From Prasinococcaceae sp. CCMP 1430 (Eukaryota > Prasinodermophyta > Palmophyllophyceae > Prasinococcales > Prasinococcaceae), in the NCBI GenBank assembly GCA_013416795.1, contig RQSC01000018.1, positions 345,974-361,958 on the forward strand: a DNA stretch of 15,985 bases, given 5' to 3'. Shown one piece after another: positions 1-7,434 of this stretch. A program made the position numbers and the translations under genes. The notes under the pieces are model-generated. The model did not search any database. It was not told the DNA's origin and was given only the letters and a program-made list of their open reading frames with translations. The stretch's first letter is position 1, and the number at the start of each line of letters is the position of its first letter.

Positions 1-45
1 GCACCGAGGCGCGCCGCGCGCCGCACGGAGGCGCGCCGCGGCCGC

Positions 46-1629
46 TCACTCCGCGTCCGCCGCCGCCACCGACGCGGTGGCGGCCCCGTTGACCTGGGCC
101 TTCTTGGGCTTGGGCGGCTCGGAGCGCCCCGTGGCGTCGGTGATGGTGCGGATGCCCTCGGACACCGCGCTGAGCTTCTGGATGTCCTTGGACTCCAGGC
201 GCCAGCCCCAGTTGCCGGTGCCCACGGCGGGCGTGTTCATGCGGCCCTCCTTGTTGTCCAGCCCGAGCAGGTCCTGCATCTGCACGATGGTGATCCTCGC
301 CGGCGACGCCATGGCCGTGCGCACGAACTCGGTCGCCACCTCGGCGGGCTCCAGGCCCGCGGTGCCCATGTAGGCGTCGACCAGGGCGCGCGTGTCCGCG
401 TCGGCCTCCTCGTACCACCCGGCGACGGTGTCGTTGTCGTGCGTGCCCGGGTAGCAGACGCTGTTCTCGGCGTGGTTGTGCGGCATGTGCGTGTTGGTCC
501 AGCCGCCGCCCCAGGCGAAGAGCAGCACCACCATGCCGGGGGCGTCGATCTCCTTGCGCAGGGCGTCCACGTCGGGCGTGATCACGCCCAGGTCCTCGGC
601 GATGAGGTACTTGCGCACCGGCCCGAGGCGCCGCTCCAGCCCCTCGAAGAAGTCCATGCGCGGGCCCATGCGCCACTTGCCGTCCATGGCGGTGTCGGCC
701 TTGCCGTCGACCGCCCAGTAGCCGGCCAGCGCCCTGAAGTGGTCGATGCGCATCTCGTCGAAGAGCTGCAGGCTGCAGCCGATGCGCCTGCTCCACCACG
801 CGTACCCCTCCTCGCGGTGGGCGTCCCAGTTGTACAGGGGCGAGCCCCACAGCTGGCCGGTGGCGCTGAAGGCGTCGGGGGGCACGCCGCTGACCTCGGC
901 GGCGGCGCCGGTGACCTGGTCGAGGGCGAACAGCTGCCTGTTGGCCCACACGTCCGACGAGTGCCCGCCGACGTAGATGGGCATGTCGCCCACCACCGAG
1001 ATGCCCAGCGAGTTGGCGTAGCGGTGGAGCGCCTGCCACTGGTCGTAGAAGAGGAACTGCGACGCGACGAAGACCTCGATGAAGTCCGCGTACTCGGCGC
1101 GGAGCTCCTCGAGCGCCTCGGCGGTGCGGTCGCGCAGCCCCTTGGGCCACTCCCACCACACCTTGCCCGGGTGCTTGGCGCAGGCGGCCGCGAACAGCGC
1201 CGAGTCGCCGATCCAGCTGGCGATGGACGCGTCCGCCTTGAAGGCGGCGAAGCTCTCGGCCAGCGAGTCGCTGGGCCCGCAGCTGCCGGCGGCCTGCGCC
1301 TCCTGGCCCACGAGCCGCTTGGCGGCGAGGTCGATCAGCGGCCGCTTGCGCTCGGCGACCGCGGCGAAGTCGCACCTGCCGCTGAGGGCGATCGGCGGCG
1401 GGCGCTCGTCGGCCCCCAGCAGCCCCTCCTTCACGAGCGAGTCCAGGCTGATGAGCAGCGTGTTGCCGCACAGCGCGTCCGTGCTGCTGTAGGGGGACCA
1501 GCCCTCCTCCTCCGGGGGCACGAGCGGCAGCACCTGCCACATGCTGAAGCCCGCGCCCTCCATCCACTTCACCATGTCGAACGCCCCCTTGCCGAGGTCG
1601 CCCGCGCCGTCGGGGCCCGGCACGCTCGT
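46..1629 (-). CDS. DPE1: 4-alpha-glucanotransferase (D-enzyme/amylomaltase, GH77), 5' truncated
   Basis: Transfers alpha-1,4-glucan segments between malto-oligosaccharides (disproportionation) in starch or storage-glucan metabolism. Seen: the GH77 core from PGPDGAGDLG at the left end of the homology, then GDMPIYVGGHSSDVWANRQL, FSATGQLWGSPLYNWD, the nucleophile motif RIDHFRALAGYW, the acid/base motif IAEDLGVITPD and the third acidic site GTHDNDT. Counting from an ATG at 1692, the catalytic residues are D317, E366 and D419. Their compact spacing, without the long insert and starch-binding domains of DPE2, fits a MalQ/DPE1-type enzyme. The protein ends with a Lys/Pro/Ala-rich tail and a TGA at 46-48. 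Odd: homology starts abruptly near TSVPGP. The family's usual preceding residues (of the type GVLLHP) and any transit peptide are missing, and a different gene begins immediately upstream at about 1630. Family identity is firm; DPE1 versus another GH77 paralogue is inference. Confidence 0.93.
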   Translation of the reverse strand, partial: TSVPGPDGAGDLGKGAFDMVKWMEGAGFSMWQVLPLVPPEEEGWSPYSSTDALCGNTLLISLDSLVKEGLLGADERPPPIALSGRCDFAAVAERKRPLIDLAAKRLVGQEAQAAGSCGPSDSLAESFAAFKADASIASWIGDSALFAAACAKHPGKVWWEWPKGLRDRTAEALEELRAEYADFIEVFVASQFLFYDQWQALHRYANSLGISVVGDMPIYVGGHSSDVWANRQLFALDQVTGAAAEVSGVPPDAFSATGQLWGSPLYNWDAHREEGYAWWSRRIGCSLQLFDEMRIDHFRALAGYWAVDGKADTAMDGKWRMGPRMDFFEGLERRLGPVRKYLIAEDLGVITPDVDALRKEIDAPGMVVLLFAWGGGWTNTHMPHNHAENSVCYPGTHDNDTVAGWYEEADADTRALVDAYMGTAGLEPAEVATEFVRTAMASPARITIVQMQDLLGLDNKEGRMNTPAVGTGNWGWRLESKDIQKLSAVSEGIRTITDATGRSEPPKPKKAQVNGAATASVAAADAE

Positions 1630-2102
1630 CCGTATTCGGCGCGTGCCATGAATCCCTGCTGCGCGGGGATGGCCATCTCGACCATACCCCACAATACGAG
1701 CGAGTAGGCATCGTTGGTCGACGGATCCTGCTCATTCCAGCCACCTGCAATGAATATGGGGTCGTCTAGCACGGACTGGCCTTCGCGACCACCTCTGGAG
1801 AGCTGCGCCGCATAGTTAGCGTCGATGAGCTCCTTCATTGAGAATCCCTTCGGCTCGTATGGATGGTAGTATTCGTTAGGCCACATCCACCTGTCGAGGT
1901 TGCCCTTCTGCGTGCGCAGAAACCACGGGTACGTAAGCATTGCCTGGTCTACCATCTGCACATCGGCGCGATAACCCTCGCACACTTGCAGGTAGCGCAT
2001 GCCGTTAGTGATGAGATCTCCTTTCACTATCACCCGCGCACCGGACGGCAGCGGCGTCAGCACGTCTCGGGCGTACTCCACTATGGCGTCGTTGGAAGAC
2101 TC
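1630..2102 (-). pseudogene. TMEM260: TMEM260-like (DUF2723) C-terminal fragment
   Basis: Uninterrupted frame read from 2102 down to about 1630. Seen: VKGDLITNGMRYLQVCEGYR, VDQAMLTYPWF, NEYYHPYEPKGFSMKELIDA, then DPIFIAGGWNEQDPST and a YSLVLWGM segment. As I recall the family, this order (a GDL...N...YLQ.CEG.R.DV block, a TYPWF block, a YHP block, then a PIFI block) is that of the region following the membrane part of TMEM260/DUF2723 proteins, which include ER O-mannosyltransferases. The upstream membrane domain is absent; the sequence stops at an N and a 50-nt poly-A run (poly-T in the sense direction). The downstream end runs into the GH77 gene in a different frame, with no recognisable stop of its own near the join. 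GC is visibly lower than in the GH77 part: 34 of 60 bases at 1861-1920 against 47 of 60 at 1261-1320. It may be one exon of a real gene placed by a misassembly rather than a true pseudogene. Confidence 0.6.
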
Positions 2103-2103
2103 N

Positions 2104-2153
<50 letters not shown>
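2103..2153. repeat. Unresolved base followed by 50-nt poly-A run
   Basis: Position 2103 is N and 2104-2153 are all A. On the minus strand this is a 50-nt T run directly before the TMEM260-like reading frame, which might be an extreme polypyrimidine tract of an intron, but no clean AG can be read because of the N. An assembly or gap artefact is equally possible. Confidence 0.85.
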
Positions 2154-2156
<3 letters not shown>

Positions 2157-2180
2157 GGTGGGGGTGGGGGAGGGTGGCGT
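2154..2180 (+). other. G-run block with quadruplex potential
   Basis: Four or more G-runs of 3 to 5 separated by single T or A lie directly after the poly-A run, making a nearly pure purine tract of more than 70 nt. A G-quadruplex is possible by base pattern only. Confidence 0.45.
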
Positions 2181-2747
2181 CGGTCCGAACCCAAACCAAC
2201 GAACCCGGGATGAGACCCGCGTGCGCGGCGATGTACCGGGGGTGCGCGTCTCGGGACCTCGTGGATGATTCGGGGCTGACCGCGTTGCGAACCGCCGGCG
2301 CCAGTACGAGCCCCAGCCCGACAACCCGATATCGGCCAGGAGTCATGTGTGCCTAAAGGAGGTTTTACCTTACAGCCCGGTTCGGAGCCTTCCCGAACCG
2401 GGGATTTTAAATCTCAATCCCTGAAGCATACCCCGATACCCCGATGGCCCGAGCCCTCCCAAACGGATCCACTCGCCGTCAAAACGCGCGCGTTCCGGAA
2501 ATATTCCGAGCGAGGTGCGAACCCTCCTGTCTCTTTTGGGGTTCCGGCGTGGGTGTCTTTTTTCTTTTTTTTTTTTTTTGGAGGGTGGAGGCGTGTGTGG
2601 GGGGGTTTGGGGGGTTTGGGCCTGCCGCCGCAGCAGGCGGGAAAGCGGCGCCGCGGCGCAGATTTAGATTTCGTGCGCGCGTGCGGGGGGGGCGGGGGGG
2701 CGGGGCGGGCGTCCCTGCGGTTTGGACAGTATTTTACGACTGTATTT
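2181..2747. other. Intergenic region without recognisable gene
   Basis: No frame here shows protein-like sequence. It holds a perfect hairpin (2376-2402), a T-rich tract around 2558-2579, a G/T run at 2599-2620 with seven or six G separated by TTT, and a G-run block around 2685-2710. A 15-bp sequence at 2655-2669 recurs at 2983-2997. Confidence 0.5.
2376..2402. repeat. Perfect 10-bp inverted repeat (hairpin)
   Basis: CCCGGTTCGG at 2376-2385 pairs perfectly with CCGAACCGGG at 2393-2402 across a 7-nt loop (AGCCTTC). It is followed by an AT-rich stretch. It has no tRNA-like context; its function is unknown. Confidence 0.7.
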
Positions 2748-2980
2748 ACCATCAGTTCTCCTTGTCCCCGGAAAAGCCCAGATGAGTCATCCGCTGCGAC
2801 AAAGAATCCCGGATGAGTCATCATTGTCCCCGGAAAAGCCCAGATGAGTCATCCGCTGCGACGAATACTCCCGGATCAGTCGTCCTCGTCCCCGGAAAAG
2901 CCCAGTTGAGGCATCCGCTGCGACAAAGAATCCCGGATCAGTCATTCGTGTCCCCGGAATATCCCAGATCAGTCATCAGT
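2748..2980. repeat. 62-bp tandem repeat array, about 3.5 copies
   Basis: The landmark GTCCCCGGAA recurs at 2764, 2826, 2888 and 2950, an exact 62-bp period. Each unit contains two related halves: a CCCAGATGAGTCATC-type half and a CCCGGATGAGTCATC-type half. Copies degrade to the right (GATCAGTCGTC, GTTGAGGCATC, GATCAGTCATT). The array starts as a partial unit near 2748 and ends near 2980. Confidence 0.9.
2782..2852. promoter_or_regulatory. Three ATGAGTCAT bZIP (AP-1/Gcn4-type) palindromes
   Basis: The 9-bp sequence ATGAGTCAT, the classic AP-1/Gcn4 site, occurs at 2782-2790, 2813-2821 and 2844-2852, spaced 31 bp apart (about three helical turns). Later copies of the array carry mutated versions. 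Their placement about 300 bp before the beta-helix gene would suit an upstream element, but binding is inferred only from the motif. Confidence 0.4.
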
Positions 2981-3127
2981 CAGGCGCAGATTTAGATGTC
3001 GCGCGCGCGCGTCCACTGCGGGCGCGCTCGTTACGCGTCCGTCTCCGCGGGCGAGGTGACAGCGACGCTCTTTTGCGCGCGAGCGCGCGAGCGCGCGGCC
3101 GCGCGGCCGCGCCGCGGCAATACTGAG

Positions 3128-4651
3128 CAACTTCTCGGGTGCGGCAATCGCCATGGACAACGTGACGATGACGCTGATCGACTGCATCTTCTCGCAGAAC
3201 TCCGTTCCTGAGTTTAGCAATGACCTCGAGCCTCCCCAGACTACTGCGGTGGTCGCCGGATGGCCGGGCTTTTTCGGTGATTTATGCAGCAACACGTCGG
3301 TACTGGTGCAGGGCTGCACCTTTCTCAACAACACCGCAGGCTATGCGTGGAACGGCGCGGCGATCCAAGCTTACTGTGGCTCGAACGTCACCGTGCGAGG
3401 TACGCGCGCACAAGAGAGAGAAAGAGAGAGACAGAGAGAAACAGAGAGAAAGAACTCACGGACTCAGTGCATGCGCACGCGCACGTGCGCTCGCACGTAT
3501 ACTCTTGCGCATGCGCGCACACCCGTATTCGCGTACTGACACGCGCGAGCGCGCGCGCGTGCGTGCCTGCGCACACGCACGCGCGCGTGGCAGATTCGCT
3601 CTTCAAGGCGCAGGTGACTAGCACTCCTGGTTCCTTCCCGGGCTACGGCGGCGCGATCTACATTTCAGGAAAGTCGGAAGGTCCGTCGAAAGGAAGCACA
3701 TTCCACATCGAGAACTCGACCTTCCGTGAATGTTCCGCGGACTTTTGGGCCTTCGGCGGCGCCATCGCCGTGGAAGGGCTCCTCCTTCCCCCCCCGGGCA
3801 CTGTCAATACCAACGTCACAATCGTGGACACGCTCTTCGAGGACAACCTCGCAAGCGCGATCGGAAGTGGAAACTCGGGGTATGGCGGCGCAATCTATGC
3901 CTTTGGGGGCACGGCCAACGTGTCGGTGAGCCGCAGTGCCTTTATCGGAAACAACGCTGGTCTCCCGGAGAATGGGGGTTTCCTCAACGGCCTCGGTGGG
4001 GCCATCATGATTGACACAGGGCCTACGTTGCGCGTTTCCAACTGCTCCTTTGTGAACAACACCGCAGTGGCAGGCTTTCAGGGGGGTGAGGGCGCAGGTG
4101 GCGCAATCCACAGCGAGTCCGGTTTTTTGGGGAGTGGCGGGGCAAATGTCATGATCGTCGAAGACTCGGTATTCGCAGACAACACGGCGCCGTATGCCAG
4201 CGGCGGAGCTCTGTATGCTGCCGGCGGCACCTTTGACTCCACGGACCCTGACTCGCCGTTTTCCAACCCGGCGAACATCAGCATTTCCAACTGCTCCTTT
4301 GTGAACAATACCGCGCCTCAGGTCGAGTCCGGGGGCGCTGCCATCGGCGCGCAGCGTGCCGTCTTCATCAACATCACCAACTCGTCCTTCTCGGGGAACG
4401 CCGCCGGTGGCACCATCGGCGCGATCGTGCTGGATTCCATCAGTACCGACCCGGCGAACCCACTTCAGGCCCGCGTGGAGGGCTGCTCGTTTGAGGACAA
4501 CACCGCTGCCAGTGGCGACCAGACCGCGACGGCGCTCTGGGTCGGAAACCCAAGTAGTCCCTTCGTGGAGGTGTGCGGCTCCGCCAACGCCTTCGCGAAC
4601 GCGCCCGTGCCGCAGACCACGTTTCCCAGCCCGCTGCCGCCGTGCGAGTGA
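3128..4651 (+). CDS. Beta-helix protein with Pmp-type repeats, two exons visible, 5' end missing
   Basis: Exon A runs to 3399 and exon B from 3594 to the TGA at 4649-4651. Removing 3400-3593 (GTACGC...GGCAG) joins NVTVR to DSLFK with the codon GAT split across the junction, restoring a perfect repeat. The protein is built of units with a GGAI/GAAI glycine turn and a C/S-x-F-x-x-N-x-A strand, for example CTFLNNTA, TLFEDNLA, CSFVNNTA (twice), SVFADNTA, CSFEDNTA; about nine are seen. This matches right-handed parallel beta-helix/Pmp repeat proteins, usually secreted or surface-exposed, with no predictable catalytic role. The first ATG is at 3153, but repeat-like sequence (ILSNFSGAAIAMDN) continues upstream to about 3120, so an earlier exon with the signal peptide is probably missing. 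AG at 3126-3127 is one possible acceptor. No membrane segment is evident, and the C-terminus ends just after the last repeat. Confidence 0.75.
3400..3593 (+). other. 194-bp intron of the beta-helix gene, low complexity
   Basis: Donor GTACGC at 3400 and acceptor CAG at 3591-3593. The first half is a GA/AGAGAG purine tract (about 3409-3455). The second half is alternating purine-pyrimidine (GCGCAC/ACGCGC, about 3467-3590), which can favour Z-DNA. The splice restores the beta-helix repeat in frame. Confidence 0.75.
4035..4308 (+). repeat. 25-nt identical direct repeat inside the beta-helix gene
   Basis: The 25 bases beginning TTTCCAACTGCTCC are identical at 4035-4059 and 4284-4308, exactly 249 bp (83 codons) apart. 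They encode the repeat core SNCSFVNN. This points to recent duplication or gene conversion between beta-helix coils. Confidence 0.8.
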
Positions 4652-5062
4652 GCGGCACGATCGCGAGCGGAGCCCACGCCCGCCTCAGGCCTCGCCGCCC
4701 ACTAGACTAGTCACCCTAAACCTTAATACCTACAGTGTGTAAACCCTTCAACCCTTTTCTCTCTTCCATCCACAGAAAGGGAGGGAAAAAAGGTCTGAAT
4801 TTCCGCGCGCGCCCGCACATCGTCGATCGGTTGGGGCGCGGCAGATATGATATGTGGCGGAGTCACGTGTTGTTTAGGTGCTGGCGCTTCGGCGCAACGG
4901 AGGGCGCGTGTCAAGTGCGCCAGTGTGTGCGCGTATGGCGGGGGGTGGGGAGGGGGAGGGGAGGGGAGGGGAGGAGAAGGGCGTTCGTTGCGCGTAAGGG
5001 GCCACACCGCACACGCCGCACACGCCGCACACGCCGCGGCACGTACACGCGCGCGCGCGACG
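4652..5062. other. Intergenic region and likely PsbP promoter
   Basis: No gene is seen. It contains a CACGTG core (4864-4869), a G-run block (about 4938-4976) with several GGGGA units on the plus strand, and a short CGCCGCACA-type tandem repeat (about 5003-5038) just before the PsbP start codon. A single CCCTAAACC near 4712 is not a telomere array. Confidence 0.5.
4863..4870. promoter_or_regulatory. CACGTG (G-box/E-box) upstream of PsbP gene
   Basis: TCACGTGT lies about 195 bp before the PsbP ATG. CACGTG is the plant G-box bound by bZIP/bHLH factors at many photosynthesis genes. The same 9-mer GTCACGTGT without its first base (CA before it instead) recurs at 8611-8618. Function is inferred from motif and position only. 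Confidence 0.3.
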
Positions 5063-5823
5063 ATGGCGGCGAGGCTCATGACGCTCTCGGCGCTCGCGGC
5101 GCTCGCGGCGGCGGGCACGCCGCCCCGAAGCGCGCGGGCCGACGGCGGAGATGAGGCTTCGACGTCCGCGCCCGCTGCCGGCGACGGCGAGGAGAGCTCG
5201 CGCTTCGAGCAGTACGACGACACGACGAACGGCTTCTCGCTGCTCGTGCCTGCGGAGGGATGGTCGCCGCAGGACAAGCCAGGCTCGACATTCTACACGA
5301 CGGATGGCTCGCTCTTCGGGTCGAACTCGGTGCGTTCGCAGCTGCGGGGGCTGGCGTGGGCCTGCTGCGCACCGGCTGCGTGCGTCGCGCGTCGCTGACG
5401 CCGTGTGCGCGCCCCGACCTCCGTTGCGCCTATCTGCCCGTCGCGCGCACGCGCGGGCGCGCGCAGGTTGGCGTGACGGTGAACCCCGTCAAGGTCGATA
5501 GCCTATCGTCCTTCGGCGGGGTGGACGACGTGTGGGTCAAGCTGCGCGCCGCAGAGGTGGCCAAAGAGTCCACGAAGTCCATCGACCTTGTCGACAGCGG
5601 CAAGCGAGCACCGAGCGACGGTGCGGCGGAGCTCTTCACGTACGAGTACGTGCTTGACTCGACCCGCGGCAAGAAGCACGTCTTCAACGCGGTCGCCATC
5701 ACGGGCAGCAAATTGTACATCCTCAACGCGCAATGCAAGGACAAGGGGACTGAGGAGACGGACGCACTCGCTGCAGACCTCGGCATGGTGCTCAAGTCAT
5801 TTACGGTCACAGCGGCGGCGTAG
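5063..5823 (+). CDS. PsbP-domain thylakoid lumen protein, two exons
   Basis: Exon 1 is 5063-5329 and exon 2 is 5467-5823; spliced, they give 207 residues. Joining SLFGSNS to VGVTVNPVKVD in phase 0 recreates the PsbP-family segment that normally reads like ...NVxVxVxPV. Other family features are the early GFSLLVPAEGW motif after an acidic linker, SLSSFGGVDDVW, and a C-terminal strand TYEYVLDS...KHVFNAVAITGSKLYILNAQ. PsbP proteins are extrinsic lumenal subunits or assembly factors of photosystem II or I. The N-terminus has a short alanine/leucine stretch ending in SARA-DGG, a plausible lumenal processing site. No full plastid-targeting leader is visible, so an upstream exon or start may exist; 5063 is the first ATG with a sensible leader. 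Whether it is true PsbP or a PsbP-like paralogue is open. Confidence 0.85.
5330..5466 (+). other. 137-bp intron of the PsbP gene
   Basis: GTGCGT donor at 5330 and GCGCAG acceptor ending at 5466, phase 0. Removing it shifts the frame so that the two halves of the PsbP domain become continuous. Confidence 0.85.
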
Positions 5824-6305
5824 CGCGAAGGCCGCCATTCACGGCTGCATGCGCATGTCAGCGTGGGGGGGTGTTTAGGGGCTCGAGGCGTTCAACATTG
5901 TGCTCGTGGCGCTTGCGCTCTCAATAAGTGATGCGGTGCGTGTGACTGTCTGGCGCTCGCTGCTGCGGACTGACTCGAACCATTGATACATAAGGGCGAC
6001 TTAGAGGACTCGGAAAAAACCGCTGAGCGCTGCGCGTTCAGCGGAAGTGTCCTGAGGGGACCGCGCTCACGCCCGAGCGATCCCATCCCCGGTCTCCCCT
6101 CCTCATCCCCACTTCACTCCTTCCCACCCACCCATTCCACCCCTATCCCCTGCGCGTCGACGTCAGCCTTCGTTCAGCCAGCGCACACCATGCTATCGGC
6201 AGCTATGTGGAGACCTAGAGCTAGAGAAAAAGTCGGGCAGCCTCGGCGAACAGGCGAGGAACCACGACTTCACGGCTTTCGGCTGCGAGGATCGGGCGCA
6301 CGGAG
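5824..6305. other. Intergenic region between convergent genes
   Basis: No gene is seen between the PsbP stop and the aminotransferase stop. It is lower in GC than its flanks. It contains a 7-bp perfect stem (CCGCTGA 6020-6026 with TCAGCGG 6038-6044, loop 11) just after an A6 run, and a C/T-rich stretch around 6080-6150. Both 3' ends must lie here. Confidence 0.5.
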
Positions 6306-7298
6306 TCAGTCGATGACGTGCGACCACTCGTGCTCCACCTCGCCGTTCTGGATGTCGCCGAGCTGCTGCATCACCCTCATCGCGATGGGCCCCGAGGCCT
6401 CCCCGGTCGCCGCGATGGGAAGCGTGTACTCTTTCCCCTCATACGTGAGGCTCTTCACGGGCTGAATCACGGCCGCGGTGCCGGTGCCGAAGCACTCGAG
6501 CAACCTGCCCTCCTCGGACGCCTTGAGCAGCGGTGCGAGCTTGACGGCCTGTTCCGTCACCTTGAACTCGCCCCAACTCTTGCACAGCTCGATCACCGAT
6601 AGCCGCGTAATGCCGGGGAGGATGCAACCGTCGTCAAGCCAGGGAGTGATGAGCTCCTCCTCGCCGTCCTCGTTCACCCACAGGAAGAAGATGTTCATTG
6701 TGCCCGCCTCGGTGACGATTTGGTCCTTCCCGTAGCAGAAGAGCGCCTGCGAGCAGCCCGCGCGCGCCGCCTCAATTTGAGGGAGCACGGTGGGCGCGTA
6801 GTTCCCACCGCACTTGGCAGCGCCGACGCCTCCCGGCCAGGCACGGATGTGCTTCTCCTCGACGGCGAGCTTGATGGCCTGGAAACCCGACTTGAAGTAC
6901 GGGCCCACCGGGCTGAGCAGCACGAATATCATGGCCTCGCTGCATTGCGTCAGCCCAAGCCACGGCGTCGTGGAGAAGGCGACCGGCCTCATGTACATCG
7001 AGTAGCCCTTTTGCCGGGGCACCCAGTCGCCGTCCAGCCGCACGAGGTCCTCGATGCACCGCAGCAGCGCCTCCTGGGAGAACGCCGGCAGGCACAAGCG
7101 CTCGCAGCTCTCGTGGAATCGCTTCATGTTGAGCTTCGGCCGGAAGAGGCGGAGCTTGTCGCTGCTGTCGCGGTATACCTTCATCCCCTCGTAGCACTCG
7201 ATGGCGTAGTGCAAGACGTGGCTGAACGGGTGGAGGGCGATGGGCCCTGAGGGCACCAGCTCAGGGGGTGCCCAACCCGTGTCGGCCCGCCAGGTGCA
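6306..7298 (-). CDS. BCAT: Branched-chain aminotransferase, terminal exon
   Basis: A PLP enzyme (fold type IV) that interconverts Leu, Ile and Val with their 2-oxo acids using glutamate/2-oxoglutarate. The exon encodes 330 residues and ends in TGA-type termination after EWSHVID. Seen, numbered from 7298: TGWAPPELVPSGPIALHP and HYAIECYEGMKVYR (30-43) at the start of the domain; the PLP lysine K162 in GVGAAKCGGNYAPT; E197 in TEAGTMNIFF; LPGITRLSVIELC; and the phosphate-binding GTGTAAV (271-277). These are near-consensus for eukaryotic BCATs. The exon starts after GCGCGCAG (CAG at 7301-7299, minus strand), phase 0. The usual FGxxFTDHM segment and any targeting peptide are not seen directly upstream, so at least one exon is missing or hidden by the N at 7429. 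It converges with the PsbP gene. Confidence 0.93.
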   Translation of the reverse strand, partial: CTWRADTGWAPPELVPSGPIALHPFSHVLHYAIECYEGMKVYRDSSDKLRLFRPKLNMKRFHESCERLCLPAFSQEALLRCIEDLVRLDGDWVPRQKGYSMYMRPVAFSTTPWLGLTQCSEAMIFVLLSPVGPYFKSGFQAIKLAVEEKHIRAWPGGVGAAKCGGNYAPTVLPQIEAARAGCSQALFCYGKDQIVTEAGTMNIFFLWVNEDGEEELITPWLDDGCILPGITRLSVIELCKSWGEFKVTEQAVKLAPLLKASEEGRLLECFGTGTAAVIQPVKSLTYEGKEYTLPIAATGEASGPIAMRVMQQLGDIQNGEVEHEWSHVID

Positions 7299-7434
7299 CT
7301 GCGCGCGGCGCAGAGCGGAGCGGAGCCGAGCGGCGCGGCGCGGCGGCAGCACCGTTTTTCGCGGGTCGCGTTTCGGCCCGCGGGAGATGTACGGGGTGGG
7401 TGCGGTGCGAAGGGAGCGCACGGCTCGCNGCGAC
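7299..7434 (-). other. Probable intron upstream of the BCAT exon, with one N
   Basis: The acceptor CAG lies at 7301-7299 on the minus strand. The best phase-matching donor is GTCGCN at 7434; GTGCGC at 7421 gives the wrong phase for the exon start. The N at 7429 lies within the proposed donor. The sequence between is CG-rich, without protein-like content in the BCAT frame. Confidence 0.45.

Larger units (their letters stand above)
2655..2997. repeat. 15-bp direct repeats flanking the tandem array
   Basis: GGCGCAGATTTAGAT is present at 2655-2669 and again at 2983-2997, both followed by a similar TCG and alternating GC run. The pair brackets the 62-bp array plus the G-rich block. It could be a target-site duplication, or simply part of a larger ancestral duplication. 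Confidence 0.5.

Noticed and set aside
439-1707. Long open plus-strand frame opposite the GH77 gene
   Set aside because: Composition is a shadow of high GC3 coding on the other strand, with Arg/Ala/His-rich low complexity and no recognisable motif.
2004-2346. Small frames reading through the poly-A/poly-T run
   Set aside because: They consist mainly of poly-Lys, poly-Phe or poly-Gly encoded by the homopolymer and cross an N.
2376-2402. tRNA T-arm or bacterial-type terminator
   Set aside because: GGTTCGG resembles a T-loop start, but no acceptor, D or anticodon arms are found. The hairpin lacks a proper T tract, and the genome is eukaryotic.
2764-2980. CRISPR-like array
   Set aside because: The 62-bp units are contiguous tandem copies without unique spacers, in a eukaryotic context.
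4705-4735. Telomere-like CCCTAAACC near 4712
   Set aside because: Only one copy, not a tandem array, and inside an ordinary intergenic region.
5076-5372. Minus-strand frame opposite PsbP exon 1
   Set aside because: An Arg/Ala/Pro-rich shadow, while the plus strand has a spliceable PsbP domain.
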